Shown one piece after another: positions 12,274-23,282 of a DNA stretch of 64,000 nucleotides. The stretch lies in contig BJKQ01000003.1 of the NCBI GenBank assembly GCA_006538405.1, positions 2,356,001-2,420,000 on the forward strand. The letters run 5' to 3'. Every line of letters starts with the position of its first letter. Position 1 is the stretch's first letter. Below the pieces are notes generated by a model, which saw only the letters and a list, made by a program, of their open reading frames with translations, was not told the origin of the DNA and searched no databases. This stretch comes from Hansfordia pulvinata. Taxonomy: Eukaryota > Ascomycota > Sordariomycetes > Xylariales. Made by a program: the position numbers and the translations under genes.

Positions 12274-13638
12274 ATGTCGTCCTCGCTTTCGTCCAGTGGG
12301 AACGCGCCAGCGCAGCGGACCCCAGCCTGGAAACGACTGGGTCTCAAGCTAAAATCTGCGTCCGAGGATCAGAATCAGACGCCTGCATCCGCCGGCTCTC
12401 CCTCGCCCGCCCGCCAGGCCGCTTCTACTCCTGGAGCCGGCAATTCCAAAAGGAAGCCCTCAAGCTCCCTTGCGCCAGACAGCGCCGCGAAGAAGCCGCG
12501 CAAGGAAGCATTTGAGACTCCGACTCCCTCCAAGAAGGCCAAGTCCGTCTCATTCGCCAGCGAGGATAGCTTCTCGACGCCCACCAGCAACGCCGCTGCC
12601 ACCAAGAGCGCTCAGGACGCGAAGAAGCAGAAATTACCTCGTGCACCCACACCCAAAAAGGCGCCTGCCGCCCCCCAGTCCAAGAGAGCAGCCAGGCAAG
12701 GCGCTGTGAACCTCGAACCCGCACTGGCGTACCTGCGACAGTGGCACACGGACAAGGATTCTTGGAAATTCAACAAGAACCTCCAGACTCGCCTTTTGGA
12801 CCAGGTCTTCGCGGACGAGACGACCGTCCCTGCCGCCGACATTGGCATATTCTACGAGTACATCCGAGGTCTCAAGGGCGCCGTGCGCAGGCGACTTCGA
12901 GAGCTTGCCCAAGGCGTCAAGGCTCAAGAGATGGAAAAGACCGCAGCTCAGGGCTTCCCCTCCTCGGACAAGGCGACAGCCGAGCGCAAGCAGAAGGAGT
13001 ATGGGGAGGCACTGACGAATTTCTTGCAGCGAGAGCGGACGCCGGGCAAGCGGCGCTTTGAGGAGGTCGAATACGTGTTGCGCACGTCCGACATGGAGAT
13101 GCAGCGCCGGGTCGTCAAGCGCATGCGTACCGAGATGGTCCTTGACGAGCTAGACGACAGTGAAGAGGAGGCCGAAGGGACAACGGGCACGGGCGCCGAC
13201 CAACTGCCCAGCGCAGAGCAGGGAAATTCCGCGGCAGAGGCCGAGAAGCGCCTGAGACTGAACGATGGGTCTCAGCAACGTGTCAAGCGTCGGTCCAAGG
13301 CCAGAACAGCGGCTGTGGAGGACTTGAGCTCCGACTCGTCCTCTTCTGAGTCTGAGAGCGAGAGTGAGGACGAGAAGCCGAAGAAGAAGGATGACAGCAG
13401 CAGCAGCAGCAGCAGCGACAGCAGCAGCAGTAGCGACAGCAGCGACAGCGAGGGTGAAAGCGGAAGCGATGACAGCAGCAGTAGCGACAGCAGCGACAGC
13501 AGCGAAGACGAGTCCGATGACGAGGCTGGTGCCGCCACCGGCCAAGCCAACGAGGCGGAGAGCAGCAGCAGCAGCAGCAGCAGCAGTTCTTCTTCCGAAG
13601 GCGAGGATTCCGACTCGGAGAATAATGGCAAGGATTGA
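12274..13638 (+). CDS. WKF-domain protein (C7orf50-like), nucleolar-type
   Basis: A single-exon gene of 454 residues. I chose the ATG at 12274 (context CCACCATGT) because the open frame upstream has no ATG. The first ~145 residues are basic and Ser/Pro/Lys-rich, with KKPRK-type nuclear signals. At about 150-215 lies LAYLRQWHTDKDSWKFNKNL followed by a Leu/Arg helical region, which matches the WKF domain of human C7orf50 and fungal relatives. That family is poorly characterised and thought to be nucleolar. From about 300 to the end the protein is dominated by Ser runs mixed with Asp/Glu, as in Nopp140/SRP40-type tails and typical of casein-kinase-2 substrates. The tail is encoded by AGC repeats at about 13395-13510 and 13560-13590, which may vary in length between strains. 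A role in ribosome biogenesis is inference. Confidence 0.85.
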   Translation: MSSSLSSSGNAPAQRTPAWKRLGLKLKSASEDQNQTPASAGSPSPARQAASTPGAGNSKRKPSSSLAPDSAAKKPRKEAFETPTPSKKAKSVSFASEDSFSTPTSNAAATKSAQDAKKQKLPRAPTPKKAPAAPQSKRAARQGAVNLEPALAYLRQWHTDKDSWKFNKNLQTRLLDQVFADETTVPAADIGIFYEYIRGLKGAVRRRLRELAQGVKAQEMEKTAAQGFPSSDKATAERKQKEYGEALTNFLQRERTPGKRRFEEVEYVLRTSDMEMQRRVVKRMRTEMVLDELDDSEEEAEGTTGTGADQLPSAEQGNSAAEAEKRLRLNDGSQQRVKRRSKARTAAVEDLSSDSSSSESESESEDEKPKKKDDSSSSSSSDSSSSSDSSDSEGESGSDDSSSSDSSDSSEDESDDEAGAATGQANEAESSSSSSSSSSSSEGEDSDSENNGKD

Positions 13639-13973
13639 TAGATCAGGCGGCAGCGATGGACATTCAAGACCCGGCTTGCCCGGCAGAACACACAAAATTT
13701 CGTCAGACAAAAACATAATATATACCAGGTTGCCACTTGCATTCGATAGAAGGACGTCAGTATCTGGATCGTGCATGTTGGCAGTCGCTTTCAGCCCGCG
13801 CATGTGAGAGAAGACATAGCCTCGCCCTCGGTCAACATGTATGACGCGAAGAGCGTATTCGAAGACGCACCGATAAGCACATGATCAATGACATCCCTGT
13901 TTGCGACGAGCACTTGGCGATGAGCTTTCAAAATAGGAGATCTTGCCACTGCTTGGCATCGAAGCGGCGATTC

Positions 13974-14013
13974 ACCCGGCCGGATGCACCCGGCCGGATG
14001 CACCCGGCCGGGA
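13974..14013. repeat. Three-copy 14-bp minisatellite
   Basis: The unit CACCCGGCCGGATG is repeated almost perfectly three times. Each unit carries a CCGGCCGG-type palindrome. Confidence 0.85.
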
Positions 14014-14976
14014 ATAGGGATCCCATCCACGCCTGCAGAGAAAACAGCTTGGGTACATACATCATATTTCTCTCGCTTTACGCCACTCATGAGGAGTAGG
14101 TGCGTTCTCTTCAGGTGCGACAGAAGTGTCTACGACAGAATCGAGAACAGCTCTCGAGAAACGTCCCCGTTGACTGGTCTTGCTAGCCACCACGCTTCAC
14201 ATGCCTTGCCCTGTGTGAGATGCAGACCCCTCTCTGCCTTCGTCGCGTCGCCTAGCCGCGGGGGTGGATGGTGCGGCGACGCCTATGTCACGGGTCTGGC
14301 CCTGGCATGCTGTTGATCATAAGTGCTGGTAGAATCAAGCACTAGGGAAGTGTCATCTCGTTTCTCTTAACTGTGCCGAACAGCCAGTCTGGCTCAGTGG
14401 TATTTACCAGTGCCTTTGGCCCCCAGGGCCAGAACCGTTACATCCTACTCATGTAATTAGATCGGCAAGTCCCATTTTATGTGCACTCATTTGTCATGCC
14501 ATCTTCAGCAGAGAAAGTTGGTAGGAACCCACTCCGACCTCGCAGACGTGGCAAATGGATGTATATACCTATTATAACCGAACACTGGGTTGTGCCGCCC
14601 GCGCTTGGGAGCCTGGGCGGGGAGACGCGAGCGGCGAATCGAGGCGGCCCAAGGGTCAGCCGCACGGGATCTGGCTGCCCCCGCCGGATTCCCGCGAGGC
14701 GCACCAACGCGACTATGGCAAGCCACAAATGACTCGCATCGCCACATGGGCGCGAAGCCAAGCACAAACGCCACATCACATAGAGACAACCATGCAGGAA
14801 ATAGCCACGAGAACGATGACAAACAAGAATCTACCTGTAGCGTCATTAACTTCACGTGGCGACTTGCGCGGGCAGATCAGGTGGAGGGAGAGCAATGGTG
14901 TATGTGGATCTTTGAAGCTGATAATGGAGCGTGTTTGCGGCCCGGAACACACTCGACGCAACGACCACGCCAGAGA

Positions 14977-14985
14977 TATATAATA
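14977..14985 (+). promoter_or_regulatory. TATA box upstream of small secreted protein
   Basis: TATATAATA lies about 130 bases before the ATG at 15114, with a pyrimidine-rich leader (TTTTTTCTCTTC) between them, as in regulated fungal promoters. Confidence 0.55.
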
Positions 14986-15113
14986 GGGGAGCGTCTTGAC
15001 CATTTTTTCTCTTCAGGTGCTCTCGCTACAGCCCAGATTTTGCATCCCATTTCTTAGTTATAACGCATACCGTTTTGATAGCGGCACGGCTCTTTCATCC
15101 ATACTATCCCGAA

Positions 15114-15657
15114 ATGCAATCCTTCCACGCACTCTTCGTCCTGGCCGTGGGCACTTTGAGTCTGGCGTCGGCAGTCCACGATGCGTCGAGCCACGATCTG
15201 CATGAGGTAAGCCGTGCCACCTCTTCTCCCCTCGGCGTGTAGGGAAACGACTAACTTTCCGGCAGCGCAGGGAAACATTGCACGAGTTCATGTCCGACGT
15301 TGAAGCCAACGCAGAGCCGAGGGCCACTTGCTGTGGGACGAGCGGCACAACACCTTGGAGAGTATAGACGGGTCCGGCAAGGTCGTCGGGTCGGTCAAGC
15401 TCGACAGGGAAGAAGCCGTGGACATGAATGACTTCTGGGACTCGGTGGAGGACCGCAGGGACGGCGCACACAGCAGGCCGGGCGTGTCGCAAACCGTAGC
15501 GAGAAGCTTGCTGCAGCCGCGCAGCTACTGCGACAGCTTCTCAGGCCAGAGGTGCGTGGACTACCAATTCTGCAGGCAGGAGGTGGACAAGCACTGTCCG
15601 TACTGCGTCTGGAACCATGCCGGAGACACCGTTTGCTGGTCGTCGGAGAGATATTAA
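15114..15657 (+). pseudogene. Small secreted Cys-rich protein, frame broken once
   Basis: Exon 1 (15114-15206) encodes MQSFHALFVLAVGTLSLASA, a clear signal peptide, and ends HDLHE|GTAAGC. The acceptor at about 15266 (CCGGCAG) opens exon 2, which reads RRETLHEFMSDVEANAEP and then hits a stop at about 15360. From about 15319 another frame continues convincingly (GHLLWDERHNTLESIDGSGK) and ends at 15657 with a six-cysteine tail (CDSFSGQRC, CRQEVDKHCPYC, TVCWS). One extra base near the GAGCCGAGGGCC run would join the frames. An alternative is use of the weak AG at GCCGAG|GGC as acceptor, which is also in frame. Mature size would be about 140 residues. I do not recognise the family. A secreted effector-like role is inference from size, signal peptide and cysteines. 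Confidence 0.6.
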
Positions 15658-16651
15658 GCGCCTGCCCGCTGCAACGATCCGCTCGGATGATGAGCGGATG
15701 AAGGGGGCGAGGCAGCCCAACTTCGGCGCCAGGTAGACTCCTCATCGGAGCTTCGCTTCGATCGAGACAGGCAGCAGATGAGAGGGCGCTGTGCGAGTCT
15801 TTTTCAGCATCGACTGCGCAGTAACAAGAGGGGGATCATCCTAGACAGACAAACACAAGCTGGCAGCGTCAAGCCGGCCATGTGACAGCAACTTTGAGAG
15901 GCGCGCCGATAGAACACGATACAGCTTGGAGTGGTTCACATCGTGGTGTGCGTACCTGCGCAAGCAGAGGTAGACGGCAGAGACGGAGGCTTGGCAGATT
16001 GGCATGGACCATGGTGTGCAAGGTACATACGTACCACATAGGTAGATTATTCCCGGCGGAGGTCCATTAAGGTACATCAATGGTTTCAGCTTTCTTTCTC
16101 AAACCTACTGTTCGTCCGCGGAAAGAGCTTCACCTACCGCAGATCGCGCACAGGCAGGTGGAAGGCGCGACTGTCAAACGACGAGACGGTGGGGCAGCCT
16201 CACCGGCATGGAACCCTGGTAAAGTTGAGTACATGAGTACTTGATCACGAGTAGACGTAGGTGACAAAAGGCAGGGACGGGATTCCGTTCTTATATAGAT
16301 TCTTCAGATAGCTTCTACATTCCAGCCAACCATTGTGGCTGTGTCCATTTCTGCTGTTTCTGGTGTGTTGCACCATCCCTCGTGATCGGGCGGGACTCTA
16401 CCTAATGTAAGCTCGTGTAAGCGGTTTCGACCAGCTCCGGGGCAGAGGCAGCCCGGAGGGACAGAGCCCTGGATATGGAGAGTCGCCCAGCAGCGTTGCA
16501 CTGCTGTGTCATCGAGGTAGAGACCCCAGTATGGACCGTCAGGCGCAAGATCTCTCTAGTCGAAAGCCGGCGGCTCGGCACTCTAGACCTTTCGCGTCCA
16601 TAGGTGTAGGTACGGTACCCTATCGTGGCCCTGCCTCGAAAGGCACACAGG
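15658..16651. other. Intergenic between convergent secreted-protein genes
   Basis: No coding evidence. It holds the 3' regions of the two flanking genes, several GGTAC/GTACATAC words and a TATATAG at about 16295 with no gene assigned to it. Confidence 0.5.
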
Positions 16652-17472
16652 CTACCGCTTTATGATGGACACCATACCGATTTCGCGGCGGTTGTTGACA
16701 TAGGCGACGTAGCTGTCGACCGTGGCGCCATGGCCGAAAAAGTCTGTCTTCCTCAACATTCTCCTCTGCCCCATTTCAAAGACGTTGAGGGTCGTGAACT
16801 CGGTCCACCCCGGACCGCCCGGTGTACTTCTATCCTGGATCCCGGGATTGTGTCAACCTTGAGCTCCTCGTAGGCCCTCAAAATGGCCGACTTGGTGTCC
16901 GTTTCTTGCACATTGTCGACGATGATGACGCGCAGGTCCTTGGCGTCGTCGCTCCCCGTCGTCTCCCTCCACCCCTGCACCATCAGCTCTCGCAGCGGGC
17001 CGATGCCGCCCCGGACCCCGTTGTCCTGCGTGTAGGCCCGGTACACGACCAGGATGCCCAGGCTCTCGGACACGGCGTACTCGAAGAAGCAGTCCGGGTA
17101 CCGGACGTGGCCGTCCTTGGTCCAGCACACCCGGCGCAGGGGCATGCCGCCGGCCAGCAGCAGCTTGAAGGGGCCCCCGCGCACCGCCCGCCGGACGAGC
17201 GGGTCCCGCTCCGCGCCGGCCGGGACGGGCCACATGCCGAGCTGGATTTTGCGCCATCTCAGCTCCCCGGACTCGGACCGGATCCAGCCGAGGTTGGGTA
17301 AATCTGTTCCGTCGCTTTCCCCCTCATTACCGGCCGGCAAGCCCCCCGATATGGTCCCCGGCTCGTCCGCGCGCGGCTCGCCGGCCAGCAGCAGCAGCCC
17401 GTCCCGGGCCGGCGCAGACGCCAGGGAGCAGGCAAGGTGCGCAAGCAGCAGCGGCAGGATCGAGAGCTTCAT
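16652..17472 (-). pseudogene. Secreted protein of unknown family, one frameshift
   Basis: Translation from the ATG at 17472 begins MKLSILPLLLAHLACSLASA, a typical signal peptide. It runs through a globular domain with KLLLAGGMPLRRVCWTKDG, FFEYAVSESLGILVVYRAY and DLRVIIVDNVQETDTKSAI. Near 16830-16850 the reading frame changes. The continuing frame (WTEFTTLNVFEMGQRRMLRK, then FFGHGATVDSYVAYVNNRRE) runs 52 codons to a stop at 16652 and clearly belongs to the same protein. In the first frame the ORF instead ends at 16753 with a low-quality tail. One inserted base in the CCGGGCGGTCCGGGG tract restores about 273 residues; no intron of acceptable size fits. No family recognised. A 15-base G run lies about 130 bases upstream of the start. 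Confidence 0.6.
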
Positions 17473-19220
17473 GACGGAGAGTCGGAGAGGGGAGGGACTG
17501 CGTGTGTAGGAGCTTCTTCTTTCTTCTCTTGCGCGTTCTTTGTCGCGCGCACACTTCCCTCTGTTCGTGCGATAGAGCGACCACTTTCGGACAGTGCCCG
17601 GGGGGGGGGGGGGGAGCAGAGTTTTCATTCATTCGTCTTCTGCCCTGATCTCAGCCCAGCCTGTAAAGCGACCCTCAATGGTGACATTCATTAGCGAGCG
17701 GGTGAAGCTTGGCGGCTTCCAGCGACCCCCTCGTTGACAGCAGCCCGGCAACCCGAATCCGAGCCCGGGCCGTCGAGCTCGGGAAAGGAGCCCGAGACGG
17801 CATCGATGGCAAGCCACCATCTATTTGCGGGGGTGCCAACCGAGAGCAGCGCTCGGCGCCTCCCACAGCGGCGTGGCGAGGGATAAGAGCCAATTCTTGC
17901 CCCCCCCGGGCCCTCGGGTTCGGGAATGCGCCATCGCAGGCTGCGGCCCGAGCGGTTTGCCCGCCATACCTCGCCAACTTCCGCGGCATTCGCGCTGGAG
18001 CACTGGGACCTAGAAGAACGCGACGGACATTTGGAGATGTCACGATTACGCTACTTGAGATCCTAGATCGTTTCTGGTCCGCCCGCGGAGAAGAAGAATG
18101 CGCGTTGTCTCGGTTAAGAGGCTTCGCAGGCTTTCGCCCCAAACATTCGTTTTCTGAAAGCACCGCTGATTCATCCGGACAGGTCCTCAGGTGCTTCCTT
18201 TCCCCTCACCGACGCCCTGGCAGTCTGGCAATGGGACATGTTGGCCGTGGTCCACCCGACAGCGTAGATGGGAGGGGACAACCAACCAAGGTCCTGCGCC
18301 GTCAGCTATGGCTCCCTAGTGCAGCCATATCGGCCTCGGGCGGGGCTCTCTGACAACACAGCCTTGACCTTACAGAGCCCGTTCTGCTGGTCCCTTGGCT
18401 GCACCCTCAGCTACAATTTTGCAGACCGGTCGACACTTGAAGGCTCTGAAACCCGAACCAAGGTCATTGACAAGAGGACTGACGGCTGGTCGGCTATGGC
18501 AAGGGGCCACAGGCAGGCATCCGCTGCAGTCTCAGGCGTTGATCACTGATCAACTCACCGACGGCTTGGGTTAAGGGCACGAGGACTGCACTGCACTGCG
18601 GCGGGAGCCGTCAACGATTCGCAATCACGAATGTCGCTTCCAGGTAGTCGGCTTGGTCTAGAATCCCACGCCACTTCATTCCCAGTCTTCGCTCCCCGCC
18701 ACACCACGGGGCCTTGTGCGTGGCCCTGCCGACGTGCCCCGACCTGGCCCGCTGCCCCTTTCGAGACAGATGGGGAAGAGTTGGTCTTTGATACGGATAT
18801 CCTTATCTTTCCCTTTTACGCCCAACAATCCTAATGAGAAGCTGTCCTGACTCCACAACAGACAATGAAGTCTTTCTTAATCACCACGTCAAGGACAGCG
18901 AACGAGACCTTCAAATGCTTCTGGAAACCAGAGTCGTCATAGATGGGAGACCTGATCGCAAACATGAAATATGTACAGGTGAACTCCGCGATGGGATTCC
19001 CCGTGGGATCGTTCAAGGCCCAGGCAAAACAAGTTAAGAAATCACGCTTCAATAACGCCGGTAACGCCCACCGGTCCCCGAACGCCGCAATTCGAAATCA
19101 ACGGTTCAAACAGTATCCAGAAACAGCCCATCGTCCCGAGAATTTTGCACGAGCATGGGACCGTGCGGCCAGCCAATTGCTTCAACAAGAAAACGGATGC
19201 CGCCGCCACAAGACAATGGC
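17473..19220. other. Intergenic, with G15 run
   Basis: Contains the 5' region of the preceding minus-strand gene, including the G run at 17600-17614. Open frames at 17709-18353 and 18268-18549 have no recognisable features. Confidence 0.5.
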
Positions 19221-20233
19221 TCACGCGTCCAATGGGTCGTCGAGGAACTCGTAATCGTCCTCAGGAGGAAGTACATAGGCGGAGGCGGCGAGGGCCGCGG
19301 CCAGCAGGACGGAGACGGTGCCGCTGACGGTGCAGACGACCCAGGAAGACCCGAGGGACCAGCCGGGGATGGAGAACTGGTCGTCTGTGTCGAAGAGATA
19401 GGCCTTTATTTTTTTTCACATTGTCTCCGGTCAGCCGGCGGAAAAAAGCAAGGGGGGGAAGAAGAAGAAGAAGAAGAAGAAGAAGAGGCTTACGACAAGG
19501 CCCATACCGGTGTACTCAATAAGGGCGTCGGCGAGGAGGAAGGAACCTATGAGCTTCCAGCCGGTCTCGCGCTTGTACTTGCCGCCAGCGATGACGACGG
19601 CGAAGGTGGCGAGGGTGGCCAGCTCGAGGACGGCAGCGAGGGAGAGGAGGAAGCCGGAAGAGCGCCACAGGGCGCAGAACAGGGGGTCGCCGTCGGGGCC
19701 CCGGCAGTCATCGTCGTCGGGGAAGGGGCGGCAGCTGGGGTCGTCGAGAGAGGAGCAGCTCTGGTGCAGGCCGAGGGTCTTGGTGAAGCGGGCGCCTGAA
19801 TTGTCGGCGGTGACGGAGTAGGTGAGCCAGTTTGGGGAGGTGATGGAGACGATGGTCATGACGGTGGCTAGCGTGCCGGGGGCTCTGTGTTAGCGGGGGG
19901 GGTAGGCCTCTGTGTCTGCGCGGAGGAGTGTATCTGCTCTGGATCCGTGGTGTTGAGTGATGACGTACTGCAGAGGAAGACGCCAAGGGCGACGTTGTAG
20001 ACGAGGGGCGCGTCATGATGCGGCCGGCGCGCAGTCGTTTGGAAGTTCACTTGCGACGCGGGGGGTGAAGCTTGTTGTCTGTCGGTAGGCGGTCTTGGTC
20101 GCCAGCCAGATGCGAGATGGTGGATGGGACCGACGGCAGAGAGGGCGCGGGGGGAGATGGAGAAGTGAGGAAATGCGGCCAGGGAGGGATGGGAATCCGA
20201 TGCGCGCCGCAGGGAGGCAGGCGTGCCGCACAT
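19221..20233 (-). CDS. SUR7/claudin-like four-helix membrane protein
   Basis: Exon 3 is 19403-19221 and exon 2 is 19882-19494. Exon 1 ends at 19969 (TGCA|GTACGT) and joins exon 2 in frame to give ...VYNVALGVFLC-TPGTLATVMTIVSITSPNW. The layout is one helix (LVYNVALGVFLC...ATVMTIVSI), an extracellular loop with W and paired Cys (SPNWLTYSV, GLHQSCSSL, CRPFPDDDDC), two more helices (SSGFLLSLAAVLELATLATF and GSFLLADALIEYTGMGLVV), then a last helix (SSWVVCTVSGTVSVLLAAAL). The tail is acidic (PPEDDYEFLDDPLDA). This fits fungal SUR7/PalI-like or claudin-type proteins of the plasma membrane. The start is uncertain: the only in-frame ATG is at 20233, which gives an unusually long N-terminus, and an ATG one base out of frame lies just before HDAPLVY. 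The second intron holds a (GAA)n run. Confidence 0.75.
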
Positions 20234-20828
20234 GGATGTCTTGACACCGTCGGGTAGTGGATGTCAGGTCACGGCTGCCTGTTCTGAGTACAGCCAGTTG
20301 GGACGCGCGCAGCACTCGTACGAGTAGTGACGGGCTTTCCCCATGGATAATCCATCCTGGATGACCCCATTGGTAACGCGACACCACTGATAACGGGGCC
20401 TGAGAGGGGCGCACATGGCGGGGGTGGGACCGGCTAACTTACGGTACATGTAGTCACGACGGGACGGGAGTACAGCGGATCGATTGTACATACATGGATG
20501 TACTTACACGGACCTCACCTTGGTACCAGTGGCAGGTGGTCGGTGATGGCGGAGTACACGGAGGCGCCCGCATCCCCCGGAGGTCAAGTTCCGGCCTTGG
20601 GCTGGTGAGTCGAATGAACGCTCGCTTGCTGGTAGGTACCCCTATAAATCGCAGAGGGCATGGAATGGCAGGACACATGTGCACGATGTACATACCTGAT
20701 CTTGGGGTTATGGATCTAACGAACCTGGATTGAAGCACCTTACATGTATCTAACGCGGTCACAGACCCATCGAACGGGTGCAGGTGGTGGTGATCGGATC
20801 ATGAATTGCATCTGATACTTGCACATGT

Positions 20829-20859
<31 letters not shown>

Positions 20860-21125
20860 TGAGCCCGCTTCCACTCATCAACGTTCGTCTCTTGAAGCTG
20901 CGCTGCTTCGGCCAGGTGTCTACTTCACTCAAGCTGGCCAGTACGCATCCCGCGAACACCACCTCGGGAGGTAATATAACGCACGCCCTCCAAGACATAC
21001 ATGAAAGCCCTCCTCATCTGCTACCATTGGGTCTTGATCACAAGCCGGCTCTGGTCGTCGGTGGCCGCCGTTCCTGATCAACCGCCACTCGACGAAAACC
21101 TTCAACGCTCTTGCGCGCTCCCCCT
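20234..21125. other. Intergenic with (AC)n microsatellite
   Basis: A (AC)n run lies at about 20829-20854. Short TACATGTA and GGTACC-rich words are frequent. No gene supported. Confidence 0.55.
20829..20854. repeat. (AC)n microsatellite
   Basis: About thirteen AC dinucleotides in an intergenic region between two minus-strand genes. Confidence 0.9.
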
Positions 21126-21872
21126 TCACATCCTCGACCTCCCCCGGCCTCCCGCCGGCACCACGGTGAAGCAGTACGTGAGCTCGGAGCACGCGTCCAG
21201 GGCGTCACGCGCGAACCCACGCGCCAGCCGCGACATCTCCTCGCTCGGCGCGATGGCCGCGTGGTAGACCTGCATCGGGTGCATCTCGGGCGGCTCTCCC
21301 TCCGCCGCCGCGCGCTCGAAGTAGCCGGACAGCTCCGAGTGGTGCCCGACCCGGCCCGCCACCAGCGTCACGTCCAGCACCCGCATGCCCGCCTCCTCCA
21401 GCCCCAGCGTCGCCGTCAGCGCCGACACCAGCTGCTGCGTGCCGAAGACGGCTTCGGGGCCCTTGTCCTTCTTGGCGCCGTCGCGCTCCTTCTTCTTCTT
21501 CTTGTTCTTCTTCTGAGAGGGTTTCTGCTTCTTCTTGTTCTCCTGCTCCTCTTCCTCATTCTCCTGCAGCTCCTGCAGGGGGGCCTGCGAGTGCGACTCT
21601 TCGCCGTTGTACACGAGCATGTTGACTCCCGGAACCTCGATGCCGCCGCGCTCAAAAGCGAACAGCTCCCCGGCCGCTCTTCCCTGCGCCTTTGCCTCCG
21701 CTACAGCCTTGCATCGCGTGTAGTCCGGAACCATCTCGTCCGGCTGCACCATCACGGGAATCCAGGTCGCGTAGAATCGCCGCTGGTCGTTGTTGGTGTT
21801 GTCCCCGTCGTGCTGGAGAGATACGCCTCCCGGAGACAGCGGGGTTGGCGGGGTCGGGAGCGAGGAAGCCAT
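21126..21872 (-). CDS. Hypothetical protein with Lys/Glu-rich linker
   Basis: A single exon of 248 residues from the ATG at 21872 (MASSLPTPPTPLSPGGVSLQ); the frame stays open further upstream but without protein character. Residues ~30-90 read like a folded segment (RRFYATWIPVMVQPDEMVPD, GIEVPGVNMLVYNG). This is followed by a Glu- then Lys-rich linker (NEEEEQENKKKQKPSQKKNK, KKKKKERDGAKKDKGP). The second folded segment begins FGTQQLVSALTATLGLEEAG and ends SELTYCFTVVPAG. There is no signal peptide or membrane helix. Codon choice is strongly GC-ending, as in its neighbours, which supports real coding. I do not recognise a family; two small alpha/beta halves joined by a charged linker is my reading only. 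Confidence 0.6.
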   Translation of the reverse strand: MASSLPTPPTPLSPGGVSLQHDGDNTNNDQRRFYATWIPVMVQPDEMVPDYTRCKAVAEAKAQGRAAGELFAFERGGIEVPGVNMLVYNGEESHSQAPLQELQENEEEEQENKKKQKPSQKKNKKKKKERDGAKKDKGPEAVFGTQQLVSALTATLGLEEAGMRVLDVTLVAGRVGHHSELSGYFERAAAEGEPPEMHPMQVYHAAIAPSEEMSRLARGFARDALDACSELTYCFTVVPAGGRGRSRM

Positions 21873-23282
21873 GAAAACGGGTAGGTGGTAGGTGTTGACA
21901 ATGGCTCGCGCGTTGGTCGGCGAGAGGATGTGTTGCCTGTTCTGTCTCGTGATGTCCCTTCGTAGATGTCTTTTGCTCTTTTGGCGATGCGCTCGATGCT
22001 TCCTAGCAGAGAGATCTATGCAGATGGCGGCTGTGTGCCAGGCCTTGCGTGTGCCGTGGACTGTGTCTGAGCAGCAAGACGCACAGGATCTTGATTGGGA
22101 GAGTGACTTGGAGCTAGCTCTGCCCTGTGTGTTGAGTGCTTTGCCACAAGAGCGCTGAGAGCAGCCGCGAGAAAGAAGGCCGTGGATCTCCAACTCGGGG
22201 CACTTGCCGTCCCCAATGATTCCCGCCGTACCAGCGAGGAAGATGAGGCGCGCCCTGAAAAATAGACTCAACTTATCTCGAAATCAGTCGTGCAGTGGCG
22301 ATGCCGTAGAAGATGATAGAAGATGGACGCTGCGTAAGTTGAAGCTGATTGTGGATGAAAGCTTCGATCGGGTGATGGGGATCGAAGAAGCTGCCGTGTG
22401 TGTGGACGTTCTGGGCAGAAAGAATCCAGTCTCGTGGGGAAGATATGGCACACATTTATGGCTCTAAGGAGTGTGGATCAGAGCCAAGGTCGCCGTCGCT
22501 GCCAACAGGTAATAAACAATGCTTAATATAGTGAATGTTCATTACACGGCAGTGTTCACCTGGAGCAGCCCTGAAAGCCACCAGTTGCTGCATGAACATG
22601 GTACAGTTTCATTGTTCCTAAGTGTAAGCTAACTTGAAGGAATCCCATTACCAGTTTCTGTTCATAATGATGTCCATTGTTCACACCCCTCTCCCCATAC
22701 TAAATGAAAGAACCAGCGAGAAACAGCAATCTGAACAACTCCAAAGTGACACCCTCCAGTACTGGTAACGCCTTAGACTCTGGCTGAATGCGCTTTCAGA
22801 GATACGAGTCGACACATGTGAGTACAAACCGACTCGTATTGTAAGACTCGGGCAAGAATAGCTTCACAATCATAGTCGATACACCTCAGGCTACCATAAG
22901 ACTATCCGGGCGATTCCCGCCTACATTCTCTGTGGGCCGTTCTTCAACACCTCTAACCGCCCCCCGGAATAACAAACAGAGTCAGATGCCAACTCTTCTG
23001 TAACCAGATCCAGCAACACGTAGACCCTACACAGCGTCCCTTCACCTTATTTCTCGCAACAGCAACGCGATGCCAGAGAGGCCAAAAGATGACATAACAC
23101 ACAAGCCAAACGCCGTATCCTTTTCTACCCTGAGCAACTCACCAGTCGCCCGATAAAGACTCGAGACGCACGTCTAAACATCAACAAGCCCCTTATCCAC
23201 TTCCGACAGATATGCATCGATACAATGCATCAGACAGTTGCTGAGAAATACAGGCGGCCGGAGGAAAAAGAAGTGGATTTGA
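21873..23282. other. Intergenic, AT-richer than surroundings
   Basis: The 22.45-23.2 kb part is visibly AT-richer than the rest and contains no usable open frame. It includes repeated GTTCA/TGAAC-type words at 22530-22690. It probably holds the 3' end of the ISWI transcript and the 5' region of the gene below. Confidence 0.45.

Larger units (their letters stand above)
13639..15113. other. Intergenic, with minisatellite and promoter
   Basis: Contains the 3' region of the WKF gene, a three-copy 14-bp minisatellite at about 13974-14013 and the TATA box of the next gene at 14977-14985. Other open frames here have no protein character. Confidence 0.55.

Noticed and set aside
14380..14450. tRNA-like segment (GGCTCAGTGGTA)
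   Set aside because: No matching T-arm (GTTCRAATC) and no acceptor stem pairing could be found.
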